This document shows positions 32,261-40,667 of a stretch of DNA of 64,000 nt, one piece after another. Source of the stretch: Deltaproteobacteria bacterium (GTDB lineage Bacteria; Myxococcota_A; UBA9160; UBA6930); contig JAJDAQ010000137.1 of the NCBI GenBank assembly GCA_029261815.1, positions 24,973 to 88,972 of the forward strand, read 5' to 3'. Each line of letters opens with the position of its first letter. Within the stretch, counting starts at the first letter, position 1. Under the pieces are notes generated by a model. The model ran no database searches, was not told the origin of the DNA, and worked only from the letters and a program-made list of their open reading frames with translations. A program made the position numbers and the translations under genes.

Positions 32261-33080
32261 GACGCGGCCCGCCGGGATCGTGTTGAAGCGTTCCCATGAA
32301 GCCAAGGTACGCCAGCAAGGCGTCGAGGTCGTCGTCCCCGAGATGGGTGTGCGAGGGCATGCTCGTGTGCCGAAACGAACCGGGGTCCCGGATGAATGCA
32401 CGAAGCTGCGACGATTCCCGGTACGTCGTGATGTTGCGTGGGACGTTCAGTTCGGGTCCCACCTTGCCACCCTCGCCATTGATCGCATGGCAAGAGAAAC
32501 ACTCTTTCCGGAACAACGCATACCCTTTCCGCTCGAGCGATTTCGCCGCAGCGCCATGCGGCACCGTGTGCGGGAACTGCTGCTCGAAAGGCGCGATCTC
32601 GATCTCCGCGAGTTGATAAGGCCAGGGCCATGCACTCGTGTCGTTCCGACCCTCACCCCGCCAGATCAAGTAGAACGGCGCGGGGTCCACCTGCCGACGG
32701 TCGATCGGCGCGAAACCCGCAGCAAGGTCGGCATCCGAAAACGCCAGGAACGCGCCGCCAACCAACAACTGGTCGCCCGAGACCGAGCGCGTATAGCCAT
32801 CCGCCGCACGAAGCAGGACATCGGAGCCCGCGATGGCCCGTTCGTGACCGAAACCCTCGGCGAGCACTGCTTCGATGGGACATGCGCGAAACCGCTTCGG
32901 ACCCGCGTAGTAGGGATCTTCGACTTCGACGACCCCGGGATGGCAAGCCTCCGCGAGCGCGGCCTTTTCGACTTCCGTCGCGATGCCCTTGTGCACGAAC
33001 GTCAGCGTCTCCGCGGAACCGGCAGACGATACGCCCAGCGACAACAGGACCCCGACGACGACATAGCGGCAGCGCGACAT
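32256..33080 (-). CDS. Periplasmic monohaem c-type cytochrome with N-terminal extension
   Basis: A 274-residue exported cytochrome c. Residues 1-23 form a signal peptide (ending SAGSA), CFSCH (194-198) binds one haem covalently with His198 as axial ligand, and Met241 (HTSMPS) is the likely sixth ligand. The cytochrome domain occupies about residues 180-265. Residues 25-175 form a separate domain with ACHPG and RACPI cysteines and LLVGGAFLAFSDADL that I do not recognise. It would accept electrons in the periplasm. It appears to lead a five-gene minus-strand operon. No Shine-Dalgarno is seen; a TAGAGT sits six bases before the ATG. Confidence 0.85.
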   Translation of the reverse strand: MSRCRYVVVGVLLSLGVSSAGSAETLTFVHKGIATEVEKAALAEACHPGVVEVEDPYYAGPKRFRACPIEAVLAEGFGHERAIAGSDVLLRAADGYTRSVSGDQLLVGGAFLAFSDADLAAGFAPIDRRQVDPAPFYLIWRGEGRNDTSAWPWPYQLAEIEIAPFEQQFPHTVPHGAAAKSLERKGYALFRKECFSCHAINGEGGKVGPELNVPRNITTYRESSQLRAFIRDPGSFRHTSMPSHTHLGDDDLDALLAYLGFMGTLQHDPGGPRH

Positions 33081-33086
33081 GGCCGG

Positions 33087-33092
33087 ACTCTA
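33087..33092 (-). promoter_or_regulatory. Putative -10 box positioned for leaderless start of cytochrome gene
   Basis: Read on the minus strand, TAGAGT ends exactly six bases before ATG 33080. That places transcription start at the start codon itself. No Shine-Dalgarno is present upstream of the gene, and no clear -35 was found. Confidence 0.4.
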
Positions 33093-33136
33093 GCGGGACC
33101 TTGCGCGGGCGCAGACCACACTGCACCGTCCCGCTC

Positions 33137-33532
33137 ATGGGCGACTTCACCACCGAAATTGGTATTACGACCACCCGCAGCGAAGACGGCCAATGTGTGA
33201 TGGAGTGCCCGGTTACGACGCTGCACATGAGCACGGCCGACCGTGTGCATGGCGGGGTCTTCTTCACAATGCTGGACACCGCGATGGGGCGCGCAGTCAT
33301 CTCGAAGCTTCCCGAGGGCCGCGGCTGCGCGACCCTGGAAGCCAAGATCAACTACTTCCGCCCGGTCCAGGCCGGCCTTCTGCGCGCGGAAGCCAACGTC
33401 GTCACAATGACCCGCCGCACTGCATTCGTGGAGGCGACCCTCACGGACGAAGAGGAGCGCGTCATCTGTCGAGCAAGCGGCACCTTCATGCTGACGGACA
33501 CCTACACGCAGGCCGAGCGCGAACGCGTCTAG
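33137..33532 (+). CDS. PaaI-family (hotdog) thioesterase
   Basis: A 131-residue hotdog-fold thioesterase that hydrolyses acyl-CoA esters. TADRVHGGVFFTMLDTAMG (residues 33-51) is the signature, with His38-Gly39-Gly40 of the H-G-G motif and an acidic residue (Asp47) in the catalytic helix; LEAKINYFRPVQAG is the following strand pair of the family. It could free CoA from aromatic or steroid-derived acids. ATG 33137 lacks a clear Shine-Dalgarno but is the only start giving the family N-terminus. Its stop is interlocked with that of the convergent SDR. Confidence 0.9.
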   Translation: MGDFTTEIGITTTRSEDGQCVMECPVTTLHMSTADRVHGGVFFTMLDTAMGRAVISKLPEGRGCATLEAKINYFRPVQAGLLRAEANVVTMTRRTAFVEATLTDEEERVICRASGTFMLTDTYTQAERERV

Positions 33533-34347
33533 GGACCGTAGGTGCCGGGTGAACCCGGAAAGATGTGGCCGGCCGTGAATCCGCCGTCGACGGCGTAGTC
33601 GCCCCCGTTGCAATAGCCGGCGTCATCGGAGGCGAGGAACGCGCACATGTGCGCCACGTGACGCGTGGTCCCGACGCCGCGGCCCATCGGTTGCACAGGC
33701 GGGCTCCCGAGTTCTGCCTTGCCGCCAGCGGCCATGAACGCCTTCAACTTCGCCGTGGTCGCCTCGAAGAAGGGCTTCGACATGTCGTCGCTGCCGGGTG
33801 CCGCGGCGACCAGGTTTACGCGAACGCCCTGGCGACCCAGTTCGAGCGCCGCGCACTTCGTGAGCCCGCGCAGTCCCCACTTGCTTGCGCCGTAGGCCGT
33901 GATTCCGACCTCGCCTTCGAGCGAGTCGATCGAGCCCACATTCACGATCGACCCGGCTCCACGTTCGGCCATGCCCGGAAGGACCGCCTGCATGCCGAGA
34001 AACGGCCCGACGAGATTGACATCAATGACATCCCGGAACCGGTCGTGCGAGTGCTCTTCGAAGCTCGCCACCTCGAGGACGGCCGCATTGTTGACCAGCA
34101 CATCCACGGGTCCAAAGCGCGCGACCGTCGCAGCAACCGCGGCCGACCAGTCCGACGGATCGCGAACGTCGACGTGTTGATAGGCCGCGGCGTCACCCAG
34201 CGGTGCCGCGACAGCCTCTCCCAGTTCGTCGAGGACATCGACGCCCATCACGCGCGCTCCCTCTTCGACGAACAACCGCTGGATCTCGGCACCGGTTCCC
34301 CGAGCCGTTCCTGTCACCAGCGCCACCTTGCCATCGAGTCGTCCCAT
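33529..34347 (-). CDS. SDR, 3-hydroxysteroid/20-beta-HSD-like
   Basis: A 272-residue classical SDR. TGTARGTG (12-19) replaces the last residue group of the usual TGxxxGIG, as in some hydroxysteroid dehydrogenases (TGAARGLG/TGTARGTG type); Asp37 (MGVDVLD) favours NAD; VNNAAV is at 85-90; Tyr152 and Lys156 (YGASK) form the active site. It resembles 3-alpha/20-beta-hydroxysteroid dehydrogenases. AGGAGC precedes ATG 34347. An LLM oxidoreductase gene lies just upstream on the same strand (10-base gap), and its 3' end overlaps the PaaI stop by 4 bases. Confidence 0.93.
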   Translation of the reverse strand: MGRLDGKVALVTGTARGTGAEIQRLFVEEGARVMGVDVLDELGEAVAAPLGDAAAYQHVDVRDPSDWSAAVAATVARFGPVDVLVNNAAVLEVASFEEHSHDRFRDVIDVNLVGPFLGMQAVLPGMAERGAGSIVNVGSIDSLEGEVGITAYGASKWGLRGLTKCAALELGRQGVRVNLVAAAPGSDDMSKPFFEATTAKLKAFMAAGGKAELGSPPVQPMGRGVGTTRHVAHMCAFLASDDAGYCNGGDYAVDGGFTAGHIFPGSPGTYGP

Positions 34348-34357
34348 TGAACTGCTC

Positions 34358-35209
34358 CTAGAGCTTCGAGAAGAGTTGATCGTTCCAGACATCGAACCCG
34401 GCCTCGATCTGGTCGGGGGTGAAACCCGGAGGACCGGTCACGATACGCGCGACGCCCTTGTCCTCGAGCGCCTTCACCTCATCCAGCGTCATCCCAGCAC
34501 CGGTGGTGATCTCGATCTCGCCCGGGTCGCGTCCGATCTTGTCGCATTCGTCGTGGAGGGCCTCGAGATTCGCGTCCAGGGTGTCCGCGCGCGCGGGAAA
34601 GAAGCCGTCGCCCAGGCGTGCGGCCCGGCGCGCCGCGCCGGCCACGTGACCGCCCACGTGGATCGGCACCTTGCCCGCCAGGGGCTTGGGATTCGACTCC
34701 ACCGGATTCCAGTTGTAGTAGTCGCCCTTCATCTCGGACGGCTCACTGCCCCACAGCGATCGCAGCGCCTGGATTGATTCTTCCGTGCGGCCCACCCGCT
34801 CCTTGAACGGCACGCCGAGACCCTTGAACTCCTCTTCGAGCCAGCCGATGCCGACGCCGAGTTCGACCCGCCCCTTCGACAACACATCCAACGTGGCCAC
34901 TTCCTTTGCCACGTAGAACGGGTGACGCTGCGGCAGGATCAGGACGCCGGTGCCGAGACGAATCTTCTCGGTCACGGCAGCCACGTAGGAAAGCCACACG
35001 AAGGGGTCCGGGATCGGTGACTGTTCGGGTCCCGGCATCTTGCCGTCGCGGCTGTACGGGTACTCGCTCTCGTAGCCCTTGGGCACGACCACGTGCTCGA
35101 CCGTCCAAAGCGATTCGAGCCCGACCTTCTCCGCCGTCTGTGCGAGATGGGTGAGCCCTTCCGGCGCGCCGAACGGGCCGACGTTGGCGAACATCAATCC
35201 AAATTTCAT
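34358..35209 (-). CDS. LLM-class flavin/F420-dependent oxidoreductase, second copy
   Basis: A 283-residue luciferase-like TIM-barrel oxidoreductase. MKFGLMFANVG, TVEHVVVPKGYES, KIRLGTGVLILPQRHP, GRVELGVGIGWLEEEF and VPIHVGGHV are hallmark segments, and the sequence is of the same Rv2161c-like subtype as the gene at 20699. F420 rather than FMN use is likely but not shown; no F420 biosynthesis gene lies in the window. AAGGAG lies a few bases before ATG 35209. It is followed by an SDR 10 bases later, suggesting sequential redox steps, and is divergent from the amidohydrolase. Confidence 0.93.
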   Translation of the reverse strand: MKFGLMFANVGPFGAPEGLTHLAQTAEKVGLESLWTVEHVVVPKGYESEYPYSRDGKMPGPEQSPIPDPFVWLSYVAAVTEKIRLGTGVLILPQRHPFYVAKEVATLDVLSKGRVELGVGIGWLEEEFKGLGVPFKERVGRTEESIQALRSLWGSEPSEMKGDYYNWNPVESNPKPLAGKVPIHVGGHVAGAARRAARLGDGFFPARADTLDANLEALHDECDKIGRDPGEIEITTGAGMTLDEVKALEDKGVARIVTGPPGFTPDQIEAGFDVWNDQLFSKL

Positions 35210-35237
35210 GGGACCTCTCCTTTGGGGAGACCCAGGG

Positions 35238-35243
35238 TACACT
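35238..35243 (+). promoter_or_regulatory. Putative -10 box upstream of amidohydrolase
   Basis: TACACT lies 51 bases before ATG 35295 in the 85-base divergent gap. It matches TAnnnT; no convincing -35 was seen. GAGG at 35285-35288 is the Shine-Dalgarno of the gene. Confidence 0.3.
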
Positions 35244-35294
35244 CGCCGAACCTCTTCGCCCTACGCCTTCCCCTATTCCAACCGAGGAACCGCC

Positions 35295-36422
35295 ATGACC
35301 GTGGCCGACTACCCGATCATCTCCGCCGACAGTCACATCTCGGAGCCCGCCAACACCTACGTCGACTACATCGACGCCAAGTGGAAGGACAAGGCACCGC
35401 AGATGAAGTACGTCGAGAAGCTCGGCGACGCATTCTTCATCGATGGGATGCCCCGGCCGATCGCCATGGGACTCGTGGCGGCCGCCGGGAAGGAGCCGGA
35501 AGATATTCGCATCTCGGGTGTGAAGTTCGAAGACATGCACCCGGGCGGCTGGAACCCGCAGGCCCGAATTCCGGAACAGGACCGCGATGGCGTCGCCGCC
35601 GAGGTGATCTATCCGACGGTTGGAATGGTGCTCTGCAACCACCCCGACTTTGACTACAAGAAGGCTTGTTTCGCCGCGTACAACCGCTGGCTCGCCGAGT
35701 ACTGCGAGCCCTATCCGACGCGACTGCTCGGCGCAGGCCAGGTCTCGATGCGAACCGTCGAAGACGGCATCGAGGAACTCGAGGAAGTGAAGCGACTCGG
35801 GCTCCGTGGCGTGATGATGCCCGGGAACCCGGCACTCGAAGACTACGACTCGAAGATCTACGACCCCTTCTGGGACAAGGCCGTCGAACTCGGCCTCCCC
35901 TTGTCATTCCACATCCTCACCGACAGCGCCTCCGGGTTCAACGCAAAGACGCGTGGGCCGCGGCTCAACGGGTTCCTCAACATCGTGCGCGGCTGTCAGG
36001 ACATCATGGGCACGCTGATCTACGGCGGCGTCTTCGATCGGCATCCCCAACTCAAGGTGGTGTGTGTCGAAGCGGATGCTGGCTGGGTACCGCATTACAT
36101 GTATCGGATGGACCACGGCTACAAGCGCCACCGTCATTGGCTCGCGCCGGGCGACGAACTGAAGCGACTTCCCAGCGAGTACTTCTCCGAGCACATCTAC
36201 ACGACCTTCCAGGACGACTGGGTCGCCTTCAAGGTCGCCGACCTCATGAACTGGAAGCGCCTCATGTGGGCCAACGACTTCCCGCATAGCGACAGCACGT
36301 GGCCGTGGAGCCAGGAAATGTTGGCCGAACACACCCAGCACCTGACCCCAGAACAGAAGCACGGGATCCTGTGCGGGAACGTGGCCGAACTCTACGGGAT
36401 CGACACGGACGCGCTCCGTTAG
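35295..36422 (+). CDS. Amidohydrolase family 2 (ACMSD-like) metalloenzyme
   Basis: A 375-residue TIM-barrel metalloenzyme of the amidohydrolase 2 family, which includes decarboxylases such as ACMSD and gamma-resorcylate decarboxylase and hydrolases. The N-terminal SADSH (10-14) takes the place of the H-x-H metal motif, LSFHILTDS gives the metal His in mid barrel, and WANDFPHSDSTWP near the C-terminus holds the metal-binding Asp with the family's D-[FY]-P-H signature. Proteins of this type are frequent in lipid- and aromatic-degrading bacteria, usually of unknown substrate. It is convergent with the sulfatase, 26 bases apart. Confidence 0.9.
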   Translation: MTVADYPIISADSHISEPANTYVDYIDAKWKDKAPQMKYVEKLGDAFFIDGMPRPIAMGLVAAAGKEPEDIRISGVKFEDMHPGGWNPQARIPEQDRDGVAAEVIYPTVGMVLCNHPDFDYKKACFAAYNRWLAEYCEPYPTRLLGAGQVSMRTVEDGIEELEEVKRLGLRGVMMPGNPALEDYDSKIYDPFWDKAVELGLPLSFHILTDSASGFNAKTRGPRLNGFLNIVRGCQDIMGTLIYGGVFDRHPQLKVVCVEADAGWVPHYMYRMDHGYKRHRHWLAPGDELKRLPSEYFSEHIYTTFQDDWVAFKVADLMNWKRLMWANDFPHSDSTWPWSQEMLAEHTQHLTPEQKHGILCGNVAELYGIDTDALR

Positions 36423-36448
36423 GCCAAGCCCCGTTAGGCGCGCGCGGC

Positions 36449-37921
36449 TCAGAGATAGCCGAGCGCTTCGAGCCGTGCGCGCTCGTCGTCGCTCATTGGG
36501 GTTTCGGGCGCCGGCCCGGGGGCCTCCGCGTCCGCGGGACGTCGCGCTTCAACGTACTCGCGGAGCAGCGCGACCGTTTCCGGGTCGTCGAGGGGATGCT
36601 GCTCGTCCGGATCAGTCGCCAGATCGAAGGCGGTCTCGCGAACGATTTCGCCCCAGGGGTCAACGGGCATGGACCCGGCCGGCAGCGGACCGATCCGGTC
36701 CTCGCGGACCGCGGCGGAACGCTCCTCGGGTGACAGCCAGCGGCGCGCCGCCAGATATTTCGTGTCGTCGACGACGACGCTCCGGAGCAGCAAGCGGCTC
36801 TGGATCCCGAGTTCGGCGTGGATCGGGCCGGTTCGGGGCCTGGGCTGCCAGGATTGACCGTCCCAGGCGAACAATGACTTTCCGTCGGTTTCGGCCCCCG
36901 TCTGCCCGACCAGGGCCAACAGCGATGGCAACACGTCAACGCCGGAGACCCGGTCCGGCACGCGCGCGGGCGCCAGGAGGGACGGCGCGTGGAAGATCAG
37001 TGGAACATGGATCGACTCCTCGAAGAGCGTCCACGCGTGCTCGACGTATCCGTGTTCGAGGAACTCCTCTCCGTGGTCCGACGTCACCACGACGAGCGCG
37101 TCCTCGAGCCGTCCCTGCGCGTCAAGTCCGGCGAGGAGCTTCCCCAGCGCCGCGTCTACATGGCGCAGTTCCGCGGCATAGCGTTCCCGCATGTCTTCGA
37201 AACGGGCTTCTCCTGGGCCGAACCCGTCCGCCTGAAGGGACGGCAGATCGCCGCGCACCTGATCGTAGAGAGCGACCGACGCTGGGGCGTCCGGCCAATC
37301 GACCGGGTCATACGGCGCATGCGGATCCAGGTAGTGGACGTAGAGGAAGACCGGCCGGTCCGGCTTCTCGGCGGCGAGCCGCAGCGCGGTCTGACTGACT
37401 TCGGGACTCTGCTGACTGACGTTCTGGGAGCCGCCCACCATCTGCTTCGCATCGAATCCACGGAGGAATCCTGGCGGATTCAGCATCACGCTCGCGCTGA
37501 CCAGGATTGGGCGGCGTCCACTCCTCCGCATCCAGAACGGCACGGTGACGGAGTCACCGGCCGGCGCCGCATTCCAGCCGGTTCGGCCCACCGAAGACGG
37601 CAGCATGCCGGTAAAGAGGGACAACACCGATTCCCGCGTATAGGACGACGTCGAGGAGGCGCGTTCGAACATCACCCCCTCACGTGCCAGCCGGTCGAGC
37701 ACGGGCGTGCCGCGGTCCTCCCCGGCCCACGCCCCCACCGCATCCGCCCGAAGCGTATCGATCACGACGAGAACGATGTCGCGCGGGCGCGACGGCTCGG
37801 CGGCCGTTGCCGGCGCCGGCGGCGCGGTGGCGCTCCCACCAGGATCCTGGTCGCTGCAGCCGACGCTGGCCATCGCCAGTGCCCCGAGCAGGCAGGCCGA
37901 AGCCGCGCGTCTCAGCAACAT
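36449..37921 (-). CDS. Sulfatase-superfamily lipoprotein
   Basis: A 490-residue alkaline-phosphatase-superfamily protein. The N-terminus is a lipoprotein signal with lipobox ASVGC (Cys22), so it is anchored in the envelope. Metal ligands appear in VVIDTLRAD (Asp55) and in TSDHGEEF. The sulfatase nucleophile region, normally C/S-x-P-S-R, reads SSYTRES (92-98), so it is degenerate and formylglycine conversion is doubtful; phosphodiesterase or phosphoglycerol-transferase-like chemistry is possible. VYVHYLDPHAPYDP-like (FLYVHYLDPHAPY) text is typical. The start ATG 37921 overlaps the AcoX-type gene by 10 bases, so the two are coupled. Confidence 0.88.
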   Translation of the reverse strand: MLLRRAASACLLGALAMASVGCSDQDPGGSATAPPAPATAAEPSRPRDIVLVVIDTLRADAVGAWAGEDRGTPVLDRLAREGVMFERASSTSSYTRESVLSLFTGMLPSSVGRTGWNAAPAGDSVTVPFWMRRSGRRPILVSASVMLNPPGFLRGFDAKQMVGGSQNVSQQSPEVSQTALRLAAEKPDRPVFLYVHYLDPHAPYDPVDWPDAPASVALYDQVRGDLPSLQADGFGPGEARFEDMRERYAAELRHVDAALGKLLAGLDAQGRLEDALVVVTSDHGEEFLEHGYVEHAWTLFEESIHVPLIFHAPSLLAPARVPDRVSGVDVLPSLLALVGQTGAETDGKSLFAWDGQSWQPRPRTGPIHAELGIQSRLLLRSVVVDDTKYLAARRWLSPEERSAAVREDRIGPLPAGSMPVDPWGEIVRETAFDLATDPDEQHPLDDPETVALLREYVEARRPADAEAPGPAPETPMSDDERARLEALGYL

Positions 37922-38970
37922 CCGGCGACGCCCTCGACAAGGTCGCCGTGGTCGTGCCAGTCGCGGTCGACGTAGAGGCCCCGCTCGGCCGCCAGGCTGA
38001 GCGCTCGCGACACATCGATGACATGCGGACCGTCGCGAACGACGCGGATCTCGGCTCGCTCGCCAGCCGCCAGGACGCGTTCGCGATCCCCGTCGAACTC
38101 GATCAAGCCCGGGCCCTCGACGATGACGGGCTCTCCGAGTTCGATCCTCTCCACGCCGGAAACGTGCGCGGTCCGATAGATCCCGGGCGAAATCGGAGCG
38201 AGGAGCGGCTTCCCTCCCGCCCCGGGCGGAACGCAATGGACGACGACACCGAAGTCATCGGCGCGACGGCACGGGTACAGCAAGCCACCGAGCGGCGACA
38301 TCCCCACGGAGTCCGGCTCGGCCCGCGCCAACACGACCTCGCGAATTTTTGCCGGATCGAAGGGGAGCAAGCTCCCGGGATGATCGTCTTCGACCAGGAC
38401 TGCGTCGATGACCCCCATGCGCTCTTCGCCATCGGCATAACGAACGCGTACCAGCTTCGCGCGTTCGGCGATTTCGTCCGGCGCGATGCGACCCGAAGCG
38501 ACCAGGCCCGCCGCCGCCCCGGCCAGCGTCGGCTCGACATGTTCGGGGAACACATTGTTCGTGCCGGTCGACAGGGGCATCAACACCGCATCCGGCCAGG
38601 CATCCGCGACGATTCGATTCGTCCCATCCCCGCCGAGGACGATGAGCACCGTGCACCCGGCTTCACGCATGGCGTGCACAGCGCGAACGGTATCCGCCGG
38701 CGTCGTCGTGAGGCGCCCGATGTCGAGTTGCTCGAGTGAAACGCCGACATCGAGGAACTCAACGGCGCGCTCCGTGACCCGAAAGAGATCCTTCACCCAA
38801 CAAAAGCGACTCGCACCCGCCGCCGCGGCACCCACCACGGCTCGCTGGAGTTGGTTGCGCTTGCTCTCCGGCGTTTCGGATTGCGCGCGGCCGACGAGGC
38901 GGCGCACGTCGCGTCCGGACATGGGATTCACAATGAGCCCAATGGCTCCAGCGTCTGCGTGATTGGCCAT
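37912..38970 (-). CDS. ATP-NAD kinase/AcoX-family protein
   Basis: A 352-residue protein of the diacylglycerol/NAD-kinase superfamily. LIVNPMSGRDVRRL (12-25), GGDGTNR (113-119) and PLSTGTNNVFP (132-142) are the nucleotide-binding motifs. The N-P-M-S-G-x-D pattern and the layout match AcoX, a kinase-like protein found with acetoin-breakdown genes whose activity is poorly known. ATG 38970 gives the family N-terminus; no strong Shine-Dalgarno is visible and ATG 39006 is an alternative. The gene overlaps the sulfatase start by 10 bases; no acetoin genes are nearby. Confidence 0.88.
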   Translation of the reverse strand: MANHADAGAIGLIVNPMSGRDVRRLVGRAQSETPESKRNQLQRAVVGAAAAGASRFCWVKDLFRVTERAVEFLDVGVSLEQLDIGRLTTTPADTVRAVHAMREAGCTVLIVLGGDGTNRIVADAWPDAVLMPLSTGTNNVFPEHVEPTLAGAAAGLVASGRIAPDEIAERAKLVRVRYADGEERMGVIDAVLVEDDHPGSLLPFDPAKIREVVLARAEPDSVGMSPLGGLLYPCRRADDFGVVVHCVPPGAGGKPLLAPISPGIYRTAHVSGVERIELGEPVIVEGPGLIEFDGDRERVLAAGERAEIRVVRDGPHVIDVSRALSLAAERGLYVDRDWHDHGDLVEGVAGCC

Positions 38971-39036
38971 GAACGGGGGTGTATCTGATCCAGGCGTGCA
39001 TGCCATACTCCCCGGTCCCTGGTGCACGGAGGCCCG

Positions 39037-40305
39037 ATGGCCGAGCGACCGCCGACCCTGCAGATCGACGACCTGGCTGAACCGCGCCTGCCGCACTCGT
39101 TCCGAGAGATGGCGGCCAGCGTGGGCCCGCTGGCGAGGGCCCTCCCCTGGAGCATCGACGGCGCGATGGCCCAGGCGCAGGCAGAGACCGGACTGGCCGA
39201 CTTCGGAGACGACATCTTCCGCGAGCCGCTCTCGGTCGCGCTCGCATCAGCCGACACCGAATCTCGACTTTCCTCAATGGGTAGAATGGGTTTCTGGTCT
39301 CAGCTCATCCGTTTTCTCAGGAACCGGCTGCTTATCGAGGACTACGTCGCGAAGCACCCCGACGCCCTCGAGCAAGAGGTCCGTGCACCGATCGTGATCG
39401 TGGGCCTGCCGCGAACGGGCACGACCCATCTCCACAATCTGATCTCGGCCGATGCGGCCCTCCGGTCCCTGCCCTGGTGGGAGGCGCAGGAGCCCGTCCC
39501 GCCGCTGGCGGAACAGGGCCAACAGCTCGATCCCGACCCTCGTGTGACGCGCGCCGCCGAAGGCCTCGCCATCCAGCACGAGGTGATGCCGCTGTTCAAT
39601 CGCATGCACGACATGTGGCCCGAACACGTGCACGAAGAGATCGACCTCCTCGGTGCAGCGGGGTCGACGATGTACTTCGAGACCCTCGCGACGCTGACGC
39701 CGTCCTGGCGGGACTGGTACCTCGCCACTGACCAGACCCCCTGGTACACGCACCTGAAGCGCACGCTGCAGGTGCTTCAGCACCAACGCGGCGGAACGCG
39801 CTGGATCCTCAAGTCGCCTCAACACCTCGAACAGTTCAGACCGCTGATGCACGTCTTCCCGGATGCGACGTTCGTGGTCACCCATCGCGACCCGGTGTCG
39901 ATCACCGCTTCCTTCGCAACGATGATCGCCTACAGCGCACGGCTCTCCAGGGACCCGGTCGACCCCCACGAGATCGGCGCGTACTGGGCCAACCGCATCG
40001 AGCAGATGCTACGAGCCAGCGTTCGTGATCGCGGCTTGTTGCCCGAGGCTCAAAGCCTCGACATCCATTTCGACGCGTTCATGAAGGACGACATTGCGTC
40101 GGTCGAACGCATCTATGCCTCAGCCGGCCAGCCCTTCGACGACCGGGCGCGAGCCGCGATGGGCGCCTTCATGGCCGAACACCCGCGTGGCAAACACGGG
40201 CGACTCCAGTATGACCTCGCTGACTTCGGACTGGATCGCACGGAGCTGCGAGAACGCTTCGCCTTCTACGTCGATCACTTCGGCATCGCCCCGGAGGGCG
40301 ACTGA
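39037..40305 (+). CDS. Sulfotransferase family protein
   Basis: A 422-residue PAPS-dependent sulfotransferase of the 'sulfotransferase 3' type common in actinobacteria and marine bacteria. The PAPS 5'-phosphosulfate loop is GLPRTGTTHLHNL (123-135) and the 3'-phosphate site is THRDPVS (282-288). It would put sulfate on a hydroxyl group of a lipid, sterol or sugar. GGAGG at 39028-39032 precedes ATG 39037 by 4 bases; GTG 39022 is an alternative. hspQ follows within one base, indicating an operon. Interestingly, the opposite activity, a sulfatase-like lipoprotein, lies next door on the other strand. Confidence 0.92.
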   Translation: MAERPPTLQIDDLAEPRLPHSFREMAASVGPLARALPWSIDGAMAQAQAETGLADFGDDIFREPLSVALASADTESRLSSMGRMGFWSQLIRFLRNRLLIEDYVAKHPDALEQEVRAPIVIVGLPRTGTTHLHNLISADAALRSLPWWEAQEPVPPLAEQGQQLDPDPRVTRAAEGLAIQHEVMPLFNRMHDMWPEHVHEEIDLLGAAGSTMYFETLATLTPSWRDWYLATDQTPWYTHLKRTLQVLQHQRGGTRWILKSPQHLEQFRPLMHVFPDATFVVTHRDPVSITASFATMIAYSARLSRDPVDPHEIGAYWANRIEQMLRASVRDRGLLPEAQSLDIHFDAFMKDDIASVERIYASAGQPFDDRARAAMGAFMAEHPRGKHGRLQYDLADFGLDRTELRERFAFYVDHFGIAPEGD

Positions 40306-40306
40306 C

Positions 40307-40645
40307 ATGACGATTGAATCCCGCGACGCGCGTTTCGCGCTCGGCCAGGTCGTGAGACATCGCTTTCACCCGTTTCGCGGGGTGATCTTCGATGTCGACC
40401 CGATCTTCGCCAACACCGAGGAATGGTGGCTGTCGATTCCCGAGGACAAGCGTCCGGCCAAGGACCAGCCCTACTACCACCTCCTCGCCGAGAACGCGCA
40501 GGGCAGTTACGTCGCCTACGTCTCCGAACAGAACCTGTTGCCGGATGACACCGGGGAACCGGTCGGTCATCCCCAGGTCTCCGAGCTCTTTGGCAGATTA
40601 CGCGAGGGACACTACGAGATCCTCCAACGGCGTCCGGCCAACTAG
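40307..40645 (+). CDS. hspQ: HspQ/YccV-like heat shock protein
   Basis: A 112-residue protein with the YccV/HspQ fold. ARFALGQVVRHRFHPFRGVIFDVDP (residues 8-32 in part) is the core and NTEEWW and PYYHLLAE are the usual following motifs. In Escherichia coli HspQ binds hemimethylated DNA in vitro and specifies Lon substrates for degradation. ATG 40307 is one base after the sulfotransferase stop, with GGAGGG at 40293-40298. Finding this gene with a sulfotransferase is unusual, but the coupling suggests only shared transcription. Confidence 0.9.
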   Translation: MTIESRDARFALGQVVRHRFHPFRGVIFDVDPIFANTEEWWLSIPEDKRPAKDQPYYHLLAENAQGSYVAYVSEQNLLPDDTGEPVGHPQVSELFGRLREGHYEILQRRPAN

Positions 40646-40655
40646 CCGAGCGCGG

Positions 40656-40661
40656 TACCCT
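40656..40661 (+). promoter_or_regulatory. Putative -10 box positioned for leaderless start of SnoaL-like gene
   Basis: TACCCT ends exactly six bases before ATG 40668, the spacing that would make the A of ATG the transcription start. No Shine-Dalgarno is seen between it and the start codon. Confidence 0.4.
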
Positions 40662-40667
40662 GCCCCG

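Noticed and set aside
31512..33200. Long open frame (562 codons) on the plus strand
   Set aside because: Antisense to the DUF1932 and cytochrome genes, whose motifs are clear; the frame's composition (Arg, Ser, Pro rich) is that of a shadow.
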